A stretch of DNA of 41,062 bases from JBDRGX01 sp043817485 [NCBI: bacterium] (GTDB lineage Bacteria > JBDRGX01): assembly GCA_043817485.1 (NCBI GenBank), contig JBDRGX010000078.1, positions 1-41,062 of the forward strand, given 5' to 3'. The notes below the pieces were generated by a model that saw only the letters and a list, made by a program, of their open reading frames with translations, did no database searches and was not told the DNA's origin. A program made the position numbers and the translations under genes. Positions 17,799-26,220 of this stretch are shown here, piece after piece. Positions within the stretch are counted from its first letter, which is position 1. Each line of letters begins with the position of its first letter.

Positions 17799-18467
17799 TT
17801 ATTTAATTTCCATTGCTATTTCATAAATTTTTTCTACAACTTCATCAATACTCATATTAGTAGTATCAATAACTATAGCATCTTTTGCTATTTTCAGAGG
17901 ACCATCTTTTCTTATTTTATCTCTTTCATCTCTTATTTTAATTTCTTCTTTTAACTTTTCTATATTTACCTTTTCTCCTCTTGCAAAAAAATCCTTAAAT
18001 CTTCTTTGAGTTCTTTCTTCTAAAGAAGCATCAAGATAAATTTTAATTTCTGCTTGCGGAAATACTACTGTGGTAATATCTCTTCCTTCAGCCACTACTC
18101 CACCCAATTTTCCTATTTTTTGTTGTTGATTAACTAAAATATCTCTTATTTCTTTTACTTGAGCAATATAAAACGCATTTTTAGTAATTTCTTGACTTCG
18201 AATTTCATAAGTAACATCTTTTTCATTTAAAAATACTTTTAATTCATTATTTTCCATTTTAAATTCAATATTGCTTTTAATACTAAGTTTTATTAAAGAA
18301 GCAACATCTTCTAAATTTATATTTTCAGATATTGCTTTTAAAGTAATTGCCCGATACATTGCTCCAGTATCAAGATACATATATTTTAATTTTAAAGCTA
18401 ATTTTTTAGCAATAATGCTTTTTCCACTTCCAGCAGGTCCATCAATAGCAATAATTAGTTTTTTCAT
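17799..18467 (-). CDS. cmk: Cytidylate kinase
   Basis: The 222-aa enzyme phosphorylates CMP/dCMP with ATP in the cytoplasm. The P-loop is at residues 10-17 (GPAGSGKS). It is followed by the family's 'YLDTGAMYRAIT' substrate-binding segment, the NMP-binding insert with 'VAEGRDITTVVFPQAEIKIYL' and the lid 'RRFKDF...RDERD'. Length is normal. The ATG overlaps the aroA stop by four bases (ATGA). aroA-cmk pairing is common in bacterial genomes, so the call is secure. Confidence 0.97.
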   Translation of the reverse strand: MKKLIIAIDGPAGSGKSIIAKKLALKLKYMYLDTGAMYRAITLKAISENINLEDVASLIKLSIKSNIEFKMENNELKVFLNEKDVTYEIRSQEITKNAFYIAQVKEIRDILVNQQQKIGKLGGVVAEGRDITTVVFPQAEIKIYLDASLEERTQRRFKDFFARGEKVNIEKLKEEIKIRDERDKIRKDGPLKIAKDAIVIDTTNMSIDEVVEKIYEIAMEIK

Positions 18468-19750
18468 CTTACACTCACTTTTTCTAATATTTCTAAAAAA
18501 TTAGGACAAGAAATTTCAATACATTCTGGATCAATAAGTTTTATTTCTTTTTGTGCTTTTAATCCAGCAATAATCATTGACATTGCAATTCTATGATCTT
18601 TAAAACTATCTACTACAACATTCACTTTTATTATTTCTTGAGGATGTATAATCATTCCATCAGAAAATTCTTCTACTTCTATTCCTAATTTTTTTAAATT
18701 AGTACTTATAGATTTAATTCTATCTGTTTCTTTTACTCTTAATTCTTCAGCACCTTTAATTACAGTACTTTTTTGAGAAAAAATAGCAGCTATTGATAAA
18801 ATTGGAATTTCATCAATTAAAGATGGTACTAATTTCTCATCTATAGAAAATCCATCTAATTCACAAGAATGTATTTCAATATCAGCAATAAGTTCTTCAT
18901 TTAAAATTCTTTGATTGAAAAGATTTATTTTAGCTCCAGATTTTTGCAATATTTTTATAATCCCCATTCGAGTAGGATTAATTCCTACATTTTCAATAAT
19001 TAAATGAGACCCTTCTAAAATCGAAGCTGCAATAATAAAAAATGCAGCAGTAGAAATATCTCCAGGAACTATTATTTCATTAGATTTTAATATATTATTT
19101 CCTTGTAAAGAAATTGTATTTTCATTAATTGTAATATTTGCTCCAAAAGATTTTAGCATTTTTTCTGTATGATCTCTTGATTTTATTGGTTCTGAATAAG
19201 TTGTTATTCCTTCTGCCCTTAATCCAGCTAATAAAACACAAGATTTTATTTGAGCACTTGAAATAGAAGATTGATAAGAAATTGCTTTCAAATCTTTTCC
19301 TTTAATAGCTAATGGTAAAAAATTATTTTCTCTTGCCCAAATATTTGCTCCCATTAAAATAAGAGGTTCTATAATTCGTTTCATTGGTCTTTGTTTTAAA
19401 GAATCATCTCCCGTAAAAACAGAAAAAAAATTATAAGAAGACAAAATTCCACTTAAAAGCCGAATTGTTGTTCCAGAATTTTCAGCATCTAAAATATCTT
19501 GAGATTCTTTTAATAATCCATTGTTTTCAATAACTAATTCATCATTTTCAATAAATTCTATTTTTGAGCCCAATTTTTGCATACATTTTACTGTTGACAA
19601 ACAATCTTTTGCTTGTGAAAAATTTTTAATTCTTGTTTTACCATCAGCAATTGATCCCAATAATACAGCACGATGAGAAATAGATTTATCACCAGAAAGA
19701 GAAAAACTTCCTTCTAATCTTTTAATTTTTTTAATTGTAATTTGAGCCAT
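18464..19750 (-). CDS. aroA: 3-phosphoshikimate 1-carboxyvinyltransferase (EPSP synthase)
   Basis: This enzyme joins phosphoenolpyruvate to shikimate-3-phosphate in aromatic amino-acid synthesis. I start at the ATG at 19750 with GAAAGGAA just upstream, not the TTG at 19771. Motifs in order are SLSGDKSISHRAVLLGSIADG (Lys and Ser for substrate), NSGTTIRLLSGIL, GDDSLKQRPM, 'VPGDISTAAFFI', and the late RVKETDRI loop with a 'DHRIAMS' segment near the C-terminus. The NSGTT loop has S where class I enzymes have NAGTA, so a class II-type enzyme is likely. The downstream cmk is translationally coupled. Confidence 0.97.
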   Translation of the reverse strand: MAQITIKKIKRLEGSFSLSGDKSISHRAVLLGSIADGKTRIKNFSQAKDCLSTVKCMQKLGSKIEFIENDELVIENNGLLKESQDILDAENSGTTIRLLSGILSSYNFFSVFTGDDSLKQRPMKRIIEPLILMGANIWARENNFLPLAIKGKDLKAISYQSSISSAQIKSCVLLAGLRAEGITTYSEPIKSRDHTEKMLKSFGANITINENTISLQGNNILKSNEIIVPGDISTAAFFIIAASILEGSHLIIENVGINPTRMGIIKILQKSGAKINLFNQRILNEELIADIEIHSCELDGFSIDEKLVPSLIDEIPILSIAAIFSQKSTVIKGAEELRVKETDRIKSISTNLKKLGIEVEEFSDGMIIHPQEIIKVNVVVDSFKDHRIAMSMIIAGLKAQKEIKLIDPECIEISCPNFLEILEKVSVR

Positions 19751-19761
19751 TTGTTCCTTTC

Positions 19762-20160
19762 TTACTTGCAAATAATAAAATTTTTAAGTTTTTCAAATGT
19801 TTTTTTTCCAATTCCTTTAATTTTCATTATTTCATCAATAGATTTAAACCCTTTGTGAGTTTCTCTATATTCAATAATTCGCTTTGCTTTTTTATCTCCA
19901 ATACAAGGAAGCATTTTTAATTCTTCTACAGATGCTTGATTGATATTTATTTTTTTAGATTCTTCTTTTTGAAAATTTGCTTTTCCTGTTTTTTCATTTT
20001 CTGAATTTTCTATTTTAGTTTCAACTTGTCTTATTTTTGTTTCTATTTCAACATCACTTAAACAAGTTCTTGCAATTAAAAAAATAACTGATAAAAATAC
20101 AATCACGCCAAAACAAAAAATTACATTTCTTTCTTCATTATTAAAAAGTTGCTTGATCAA
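19762..20160 (-). CDS. ComEA-like helix-hairpin-helix DNA-binding protein
   Basis: The 132-aa product has an N-terminal membrane helix (residues 12-32), a polar linker, and a C-terminal double HhH domain. The domain reads ININQASVEELKMLPCIGDK, then KRIIEYR, then IDEIMKIKGIGKKTFEKLKNFI. That is the ComEA/'competence protein' domain, which binds incoming DNA in the periplasm of naturally competent bacteria. The start appears to be TTG at 20160, with GGAG 9 bases upstream and no better ATG. It overlaps the 3' end of the upstream beta-propeller gene by 20 bases. No other competence gene is in view, so a role in DNA uptake is inference. Confidence 0.88.
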   Translation of the reverse strand: MIKQLFNNEERNVIFCFGVIVFLSVIFLIARTCLSDVEIETKIRQVETKIENSENEKTGKANFQKEESKKININQASVEELKMLPCIGDKKAKRIIEYRETHKGFKSIDEIMKIKGIGKKTFEKLKNFIICK

Positions 20161-21970
20161 TTCTTGTTACTCCAAATTGACTTCCTATCCAAATATATTT
20201 TACATCATTTGTTAAAGAAAAAATTTCATCATCAAGCAAGCCCTGTTCTTTTGTTATTTTTTTCCATTTTGTGTTTTTCAAATTATGAATTCGCAAGCCC
20301 TTATTTGTTCCAATATATAAATAATCTCCTTGTTTTAAAAATGAAAAAATAATATCTTTAGAATAATATTTTTTTATTTTTTTGGTAAGAATAAAATACT
20401 TAAAAATTCCATTTTGTGTTCCAATCCAAAGAAAATCTTTTGTAGCAATTATTTGATTTATTTTAACTTTCTTTTTATCAAAAATTTCTTTCCATTTTTT
20501 ATCTTTTTTTTCATAAGCATAAATTTTTCCGTTATTATCGCTTACAAAAACAGTATTTTCATTTTTAGATAACGAAACAATTTCTTTATTTTTAAAAAAA
20601 GTTTGAGTTTTTTCTGTTGTTTTATCTAATAAACTTAATCCATAATAAGTGCCTATCCAAAGAAAATTTTCATCAGATAAAAGAGAAATAATATCATTTG
20701 CTATTAATCCTTGTTCTGTAGTAAATTTTTGCCAAGTATCTTTATTTTTATCATACTTTCTTAAACCTTTCCATGTTCCAAACCAAACATAAGCTTCATC
20801 ATCTATAATTATTTTTGTATTAGGAATTGGATAAAATTTATAAGTTTTTTCTTCAAAATTGTATTTATTTGCTCCAAAAATTTGATAATCAAATCCCATC
20901 CAAATATCTTTTCCAGTATTTACTAATGTTTTAATATAGTTATTTACTAATCCACCATAAAAAAGTTGCCATTTCCCATTCTTTTCATCAAATCTACCTA
21001 TTCCTTTTTCATAAGTTCCACACCAAATATAATTATCATCACAAGATATAGATTCAATAATAGTTTTTTTATCATAAGTAGTAATAAAATACGGATTATT
21101 AAATTTTAGCCAAATATCTAAATCTTGAGAATATTTACAAATTCCTTTTTCTGTTCCTACCCAAATATCATTTTTTTTAATAACAATAGAATAACTTGAA
21201 TCATGAGAAAGTCCATCTTTAGTAGTAAATTTTTGCCAAGTATTTTTATCTGAATCAAATTTATAAACACCATTTTTACTTGCTAACCAAATTTTATTAT
21301 CGCAAATTGCCATATTATAAAAAATATTAAAATTATCTTCGCTTTGATAATTAATTATTTCTTTTGTAATTAAATTATAGCAAGATAAAATTCCTTTTTG
21401 AGAACCCAACCAAATTTTATCTTTATAAAATTTTACACAATGAACATAATTATCTTTTAAACCATTAGTTTCATCAAAAGTTTTAAATTCATTTTTATTT
21501 TTATCATAAAAACAAAAGCCCTTGCCATTAGTACCAATACCTACATATTTTTCATTATAATCAATTGACCAAATTTGATTAGAAGGTAATCCATCTGCAA
21601 TAGTAAAATTTTTCCATTGTTTATTTAAAGTATCATATTTACTTACACCACCCCAAGTACCACACCAAATAATGTTATTATCAATAGCAATAGATTGAAC
21701 ATTATTTTCTACTAAACCTTCAAAACTTGTATAAGTATACCAAATTTCTTTATCTTTGCAATAACGCCTTAATCCTTTATTAGTTCCAAACCAAATATTG
21801 TTTTCACTTGTTTTAATATCATAAAAATGTTTTACTTTTGTTAAAGATAAATAATTAGAAGAAATTGGAGATTTGTTTTTAGAAGTAATAGATGTGACAT
21901 AGATGCAAATAACTAATATTAAAAACATAAATACTAATTTTAAAATCAGAAATATTTGTTTTTTTTTCAT
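20141..21970 (-). CDS. Membrane-anchored two-component-propeller (Reg_prop) protein without kinase domain
   Basis: The 609-aa product has one N-terminal membrane or signal helix (residues 9-27). Almost all of the rest is beta-propeller repeats of about 40 residues with the Reg_prop core 'IWFGTNKGLRRYxKxxxxWxxFTxxxGLxxNxVxSI'. At least a dozen copies are visible, for example IWCGTWGGVSKYD, IWVGTEKGICKYS and LWIGTYYGLSLLD. This is enough for one or two propellers of the type found as sensor heads of hybrid histidine kinases. There is no kinase, response regulator or output domain; the protein ends right after a repeat. It may bind polymer or ligand outside the inner membrane. Its last 20 bases overlap the comEA-like gene. 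Confidence 0.85.
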   Translation of the reverse strand: MKKKQIFLILKLVFMFLILVICIYVTSITSKNKSPISSNYLSLTKVKHFYDIKTSENNIWFGTNKGLRRYCKDKEIWYTYTSFEGLVENNVQSIAIDNNIIWCGTWGGVSKYDTLNKQWKNFTIADGLPSNQIWSIDYNEKYVGIGTNGKGFCFYDKNKNEFKTFDETNGLKDNYVHCVKFYKDKIWLGSQKGILSCYNLITKEIINYQSEDNFNIFYNMAICDNKIWLASKNGVYKFDSDKNTWQKFTTKDGLSHDSSYSIVIKKNDIWVGTEKGICKYSQDLDIWLKFNNPYFITTYDKKTIIESISCDDNYIWCGTYEKGIGRFDEKNGKWQLFYGGLVNNYIKTLVNTGKDIWMGFDYQIFGANKYNFEEKTYKFYPIPNTKIIIDDEAYVWFGTWKGLRKYDKNKDTWQKFTTEQGLIANDIISLLSDENFLWIGTYYGLSLLDKTTEKTQTFFKNKEIVSLSKNENTVFVSDNNGKIYAYEKKDKKWKEIFDKKKVKINQIIATKDFLWIGTQNGIFKYFILTKKIKKYYSKDIIFSFLKQGDYLYIGTNKGLRIHNLKNTKWKKITKEQGLLDDEIFSLTNDVKYIWIGSQFGVTRIDQATF

Positions 21971-22023
21971 AGATTTTTTTTTAAAAAGTAATTTTTAAAT
22001 TATAGGCTTTATCTTAAAATTTT

Positions 22024-23178
22024 TTATGCAATTTTTTCTTTTAATTTTTTATTTGAAATAAATTTAAAAATTCCTATTTCTAAAATTGTTGCAATTCCTA
22101 AAATAACAAAACATAAAAAATAAGGTGCTTTTAATCCCCAGTAATAAACAAAAATACCACCTAATAAAGGGCCTAATGAACCAGATATTCCAACTATTGC
22201 TTCATGGATACCAACTTTTTGACTACGATTTTCTATATCATTAGCACTATGAAAAATGCTCAAAAAATAAGTAAAACTTTTTAAAACACCTAAAGCTAAA
22301 AATACACTAGCCCATAAATAAATATTATTACTTAAAGTTATTCCTAATAATCCTAAACATATAATACTTTGTAATGTAAAAAATGGCCAAAATTTAGATT
22401 TCCAAAAAGTTTTTTTTGTTAAAATAAAAAACATAATACACTGAGACAAAGAAATAAAACTAATTATTGTACTTATTGCAATAACATCAATATTTAAAGA
22501 ATAAGCCAATTTAGGAAAATGACAAATTATCATAGCTCCAATAAAATTTAATATCCAAACTAAATACAAAAACAAATTATCTACATCCCATATATTTTTT
22601 TTATTATTTATTGATTTTTTTTCTATTTGATAATTTTGATAATGATGTTTTAAACAAGGTTCTTTTGAAATAACAATCATATTAATTATAGATAAAATAC
22701 TGATAACAACAAAAGGCAACCAATTATATATTTTATAAAAAAACCCATTGATAAATGAACCTATGGCAAGTGCTGAACACCAAGAAATATTATATATTCC
22801 TATTGTTTTAGTTAATTTTTTTGGTTCAACTTTATGTGAAAGCCAAGACAATAAAGGTGTCCAAAATATTCCCCATGATATTGCAGAAAAACATCCTAAT
22901 AAAAAAATTTGATTAAGAGATTTAGCCATAATTATAAAAAAATATATTATAGCAATTAAAATACAATTCATTAAAATTAACTTTTTTTGACTTATTGTAT
23001 TACATAAATTACCTGCTATTATTGCTATTATAGCATATAAAAAAGCCCATATTGCAGCAAATAATCCTAAAAAAAATGATGTTATTTGAAATTTATCAAT
23101 AAGATACAATGGCAATGCTACAGAGAATATTCCAACACATAAAGCACCTAAAAAAGCTGCTAAATAAAATGAAAGCAT
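22024..23178 (-). CDS. Major facilitator superfamily transporter
   Basis: The 384-aa integral membrane protein has about 12 hydrophobic helices in two halves. The first half contains GLFAAIWAFLYAIIAIIAGNLCN, with only a weak version of the MFS loop 2-3 motif (NTISQKK). A middle loop is rich in Lys and Asn. GAAAGG lies 9 bases before the ATG. It is the last gene of a tight trio, 8 bases after a cyclase-family gene, so it probably imports or exports the compound that the other two act on. The substrate cannot be read from the sequence. Confidence 0.88.
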   Translation of the reverse strand: MLSFYLAAFLGALCVGIFSVALPLYLIDKFQITSFFLGLFAAIWAFLYAIIAIIAGNLCNTISQKKLILMNCILIAIIYFFIIMAKSLNQIFLLGCFSAISWGIFWTPLLSWLSHKVEPKKLTKTIGIYNISWCSALAIGSFINGFFYKIYNWLPFVVISILSIINMIVISKEPCLKHHYQNYQIEKKSINNKKNIWDVDNLFLYLVWILNFIGAMIICHFPKLAYSLNIDVIAISTIISFISLSQCIMFFILTKKTFWKSKFWPFFTLQSIICLGLLGITLSNNIYLWASVFLALGVLKSFTYFLSIFHSANDIENRSQKVGIHEAIVGISGSLGPLLGGIFVYYWGLKAPYFLCFVILGIATILEIGIFKFISNKKLKEKIA

Positions 23179-23186
23179 TTTTTATT

Positions 23187-23825
23187 TTACCTTTCTATTA
23201 CCATTGCCCTACAAGGACTAGCGCTTACCCCTTTTAATTTCAAAGGAAAAACAATTAAATCAACTCTTTGTTTTTTTATTTTATCTAAATTAATTAAAGG
23301 TGAAAGAATTAAAACATTACTATCAAAAAGTTTTTTTAAAAATATCATATAAGATGCTTCAAATTTATCAAAAGAAGTCATATCACTACCTAAAAGAGAA
23401 ATTTTTTTTGAAAGTAAATAATCAATACACTCTTCCGTAAAATAAGGACTTTCTGAAACAAATTCTTTTTTCTTCCAATAACTACTCCAACCAGTATTAA
23501 GTAAAACAGCATCTCCTTTTTTAATTGTAATTCCTTTTATTTCTTTTAATTCTATTTGTTCTTTCGGCTTTTTCTTTTTTACTTTTATTATGACTGCTTT
23601 TTTAAATAATTCTTTTGGAACAATTTCATCTATAGTCCGATATCCTTCAATCATATGAGCCCCTGTTTCTAAATAAGTTCCAGAAATAGCACTCAAAATA
23701 AGATTATGAGAAACCCAACCTTCTTTTTTAATAGAGCCGATTTCTTCAAAATTCACCTTTGATAAAGGATTTCCTAAATGCCACATATTTGACTCAATTA
23801 CACCCGTTATATCAATAATTTGCAT
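23187..23825 (-). CDS. Cyclase-family (kynurenine formamidase-like) protein
   Basis: The 212-aa product opens IIDITGVIESNMWHLGNP, the usual start of the cyclase family (PF04199), metal-dependent hydrolases acting on amide or ester bonds. The metal motif H-x-G-T-H-x-D-x-P-x-H is altered here to ISGTYLETGAHM, with only the last His and an acidic residue kept. Later family segments are intact: KKGDAVLLNTGWSSYW, a 'LLGSDMTSFD' strand, and the C-terminal 'VSASPCRAMVI' that normally reads 'GSPCRVIA'. Only three bases separate it from the upstream gene, and GGAG lies inside that gene's end. Activity may differ from the textbook enzyme. Confidence 0.82.
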   Translation of the reverse strand: MQIIDITGVIESNMWHLGNPLSKVNFEEIGSIKKEGWVSHNLILSAISGTYLETGAHMIEGYRTIDEIVPKELFKKAVIIKVKKKKPKEQIELKEIKGITIKKGDAVLLNTGWSSYWKKKEFVSESPYFTEECIDYLLSKKISLLGSDMTSFDKFEASYMIFLKKLFDSNVLILSPLINLDKIKKQRVDLIVFPLKLKGVSASPCRAMVIER

Positions 23826-23828
23826 TAT

Positions 23829-25082
23829 TTACTCCAAAGAAACATCAATAATTGTAGGAACATATTCATCTATTTTAAAACCATCTTTATATTCTATTTT
23901 TCCTAATATTTTTGCGTCAATCTCATTTTCATTTTCCTCTAAACTTGGAATTTCAAGAGTAATTGCTTTTATTAAACAATCTCCTGAAGAATAATTTTGC
24001 CATCTATAAAAAGAATTACTATGAAGTGCGTAAAGTGGTCTTGAAGCATCAACATAAGTAGGATCTAATTTTATTTTTAATGTTCCATTTTTTAAAAATT
24101 TTTTAGGAACAAAATACTTATATTTTTCTTGAGGTCTTCTATAAGCACCACCAGGAATAAATACACCACCCCATTCCCATTTTCCCAAAGGATCTTTTGT
24201 CCAAAAAGGCGAATGAATTCTATCTTCTCTTGAAATTTGAAATTTTATATCTGCTTCTACCTTTCCTTCGGGATTAAAAAACCAAATAGGTGAATGTATT
24301 TTCCCTTCTAAATCTTTTACATAAATACCTACCTGATAATAATCATCCAAAAGTTCAGACAAACTTTCCTTAATTACTTTATTTTTTTGAAATACAAATC
24401 TTTCAGGTTTAATATTATATGATTTTAATTCATTCCCAATTATGTTAGACACATTAGTATAATCTTGAATATCCGTACCATATAAATGAAAACCAACTAT
24501 ATTAGAACTATTTATAGATCTTTCCATTATTTCTTTAAACATTAATAAAGACATTGGGTCATGATAATTTGTTTCTTCAATAATAAATTTAAATAAAGGA
24601 CCATTCATATTCTCTTGATACATTTCCATATTTTGATTACAATTTATCCAAGGTAATTGATATTTTTCACAAGTAACAAGAGATTGCAATTCTATGTCTG
24701 GTAATATTTTTTGCAAAGTTTCATTAAAATAATTACTTGGTCTTTCTACTAATATTCCATCAATTCCATATTTTTTAACATATTCATAAGTTTTAGGAAT
24801 TATCATCCAAAGAGCTTCATCATTACAAATATAAATCAAAACTTTTAAACCATATTTATGAGCAAGATTAACAAATGGCAAAAGATCTAATTGAGTTAAA
24901 TTAAATATCACCATATTAAAACCATTAGGTAAAATTATTTCTTCAAGTAATTTTTTGAATTCTACAAATAGTTTGTCTGTTTCTACATTATTTTTTTTCA
25001 TAGATAATTGCCAAAATCGAATAAAAAATCCTACTTCTTTTAATGTTCCTTTATAATTTTTATTTTCATCTATATATAACAT
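23829..25082 (-). CDS. Uncharacterised two-part protein, possibly glycosidase-like TIM barrel plus beta-sandwich
   Basis: I do not recognise this 417-aa protein. The first 200 or so residues alternate strands and helices like a TIM barrel (MVIFNLTQLDLLPFVNLAHKYGLKVLIYI, then YGIDGILVERPSNYF). This is the manner of glycoside-hydrolase-like proteins in which a strand-end residue lies in 'GILVERP'. There is no signal peptide. The C-terminal half is beta-rich and carries a repeated motif, KIHSPIWFFNPEGK and RIHSPFWTKDPLGK, about 28 residues apart. It is the first gene of a three-gene unit with a cyclase-family protein and an MFS transporter (gaps of 3 and 8 bases), behind a candidate sigma-70 promoter. 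A small catabolic or salvage module is the best guess. Confidence 0.6.
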   Translation of the reverse strand: MLYIDENKNYKGTLKEVGFFIRFWQLSMKKNNVETDKLFVEFKKLLEEIILPNGFNMVIFNLTQLDLLPFVNLAHKYGLKVLIYICNDEALWMIIPKTYEYVKKYGIDGILVERPSNYFNETLQKILPDIELQSLVTCEKYQLPWINCNQNMEMYQENMNGPLFKFIIEETNYHDPMSLLMFKEIMERSINSSNIVGFHLYGTDIQDYTNVSNIIGNELKSYNIKPERFVFQKNKVIKESLSELLDDYYQVGIYVKDLEGKIHSPIWFFNPEGKVEADIKFQISREDRIHSPFWTKDPLGKWEWGGVFIPGGAYRRPQEKYKYFVPKKFLKNGTLKIKLDPTYVDASRPLYALHSNSFYRWQNYSSGDCLIKAITLEIPSLEENENEIDAKILGKIEYKDGFKIDEYVPTIIDVSLE

Positions 25083-25122
25083 AATTTTTTTCCTAATTTT
25101 AAATGAATTTTATTAAAATAAA

Positions 25123-25151
25123 AAAATATATTAAAGTTTATATAAAGTCAA
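25123..25151 (-). promoter_or_regulatory. Candidate sigma-70 promoter for the three-gene MFS unit
   Basis: On the minus strand TTGACT (25151-25146) is followed by a 17-base spacer and TATTTT (25128-25123), some 40 bases before the ATG at 25082. The -35 box matches consensus in five of six positions and the -10 in four of six. In such AT-rich DNA a chance match is quite possible. Confidence 0.4.
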
Positions 25152-25245
25152 GTTTTTCAGTGTTTATTGTTTAATAAAAAAATCTAAATTAAAAAACAAT
25201 TTCTTAATATTTAATAAATAATGCTACCATCTTTATATATCATTG

Positions 25246-25325
25246 CTTCAAAATGTAATTACAAATTAATATGCCAGAACCTTTTTTTTCACTTCCTTTT
25301 CTAATAAAATCATTGACAAATTTCT
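25246..25325 (-). pseudogene. Remnant of the 3' end of the IS481-like element
   Basis: CTTCAAAATGTAATTACAA (25246-25264) matches the left inverted repeat of the complete element at 38462-39770 in 16 of 19 bases. Next to it, the stop codon and the last 15 or so transposase codons are still alignable: ..MILLEKEVKKKVLAY* here, against ..DFIRRRSEKEEVLEC* in the intact copy. One base is missing relative to that copy. The similarity fades beyond about 25325. An 81-codon open frame running through it to 25511 is therefore a chance extension, not a gene. Confidence 0.65.
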
Positions 25326-25499
25326 TTTTATAAGTATAATTTCATTTTTCTTTATTTTGACGGTTTGAAATAAATCTCCCCAGCCATTTATGGCAGAGTA
25401 TCTTTTCTGCAAGGAAAATATATTATTATTGTGCCAATTCATCCCTGTTTCAAGAAACGTGGTATTTTTGGCACTCCCAGATAAAAAGGAGCAAAATAG

Positions 25500-26210
25500 A
25501 TGAATGAACAAATAAAATTAATTATATCTTTGCAAAGCATTGATACTAATATAGCAAATTTTAACACAAAAAAAAATGAAATTGAAAAAATTATTGATGA
25601 ACAACTTCAAAAAACAAATAAAAGCAAAAATTATTATGATGAAACCAAAAAAAAATTTTTTGAATTAGAAAAAGAAAAACATCATAAAGAAGTAGAAGTA
25701 AAATCATTAGAAGAAGAAATAAAAAAAATTCTAAAGCAATTATCTGACATAAAAACTAATAAAGAATATTCTGCATTACAACAAGAAATAAACCATAGAA
25801 AAGAAAAAAAAGAAAATTTAGAAACAGAAATAATTTTATGTTTTGATAAAGAAGATTTTTTAAAAAAAGAAACAAATGATTCCAAAAAAAAATTAGAAGA
25901 AGAAATAAAAAAAATTGAAAAAAACAAAAATGAATTAGAAGAAAAAATAAAAGAAATTGAAAAAAATATTATAAAAGAACAAGAAAATAAAAAAAATTTT
26001 GCTTTAAAAGTAGAAAAAAATCTTTTTAATAGATATGAAACAATTATCAATAATCCTAACAAAAATAGCTTGGCTATAACTATTATCAAAGAAGGTTTTT
26101 GTCAAGGATGTTTTGTTTTTTTACCTCCACAAAAAATAAATGAAATAAAAACAAATAAAAATATTATTTCTTGTGAATCTTGTGGAAGATTTTTATATTA
26201 TGATGAATAA
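25500..26210 (+). CDS. Coiled-coil protein with C-terminal C4-type zinc ribbon (DUF164 family)
   Basis: The 236-aa product is a long, highly charged antiparallel coiled coil (residues 10-180, runs of K and E) followed by a zinc ribbon. The ribbon reads GFCQGCFVFLPPQ...NIISCESCGRFLYY, with two CxxC pairs about 25 residues apart. This is the DUF164/zf-RING_7 family, widespread in bacteria and often called a putative nucleic-acid-binding protein; the precise role is unsettled. AAAGGAG lies 8 or so bases before the ATG. It is immediately upstream of the RNase P RNA gene on the same strand, an arrangement known in other bacteria, and may share its transcript. Confidence 0.9.
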   Translation: MNEQIKLIISLQSIDTNIANFNTKKNEIEKIIDEQLQKTNKSKNYYDETKKKFFELEKEKHHKEVEVKSLEEEIKKILKQLSDIKTNKEYSALQQEINHRKEKKENLETEIILCFDKEDFLKKETNDSKKKLEEEIKKIEKNKNELEEKIKEIEKNIIKEQENKKNFALKVEKNLFNRYETIINNPNKNSLAITIIKEGFCQGCFVFLPPQKINEIKTNKNIISCESCGRFLYYDE

Positions 26211-26220
26211 ATATATATAA

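Noticed and set aside
25266-25511. 81-codon minus-strand open frame
   Set aside because: Its 3' third is the remnant of the IS transposase end, and its 5' part covers the ribosome site and start of the zinc-ribbon gene on the other strand.
25682-26089. 135-codon minus-strand open frame rich in Ser/Phe
   Set aside because: It is the complement of the Lys/Glu coiled coil of the zinc-ribbon protein (AAA/GAA gives TTT/TTC).
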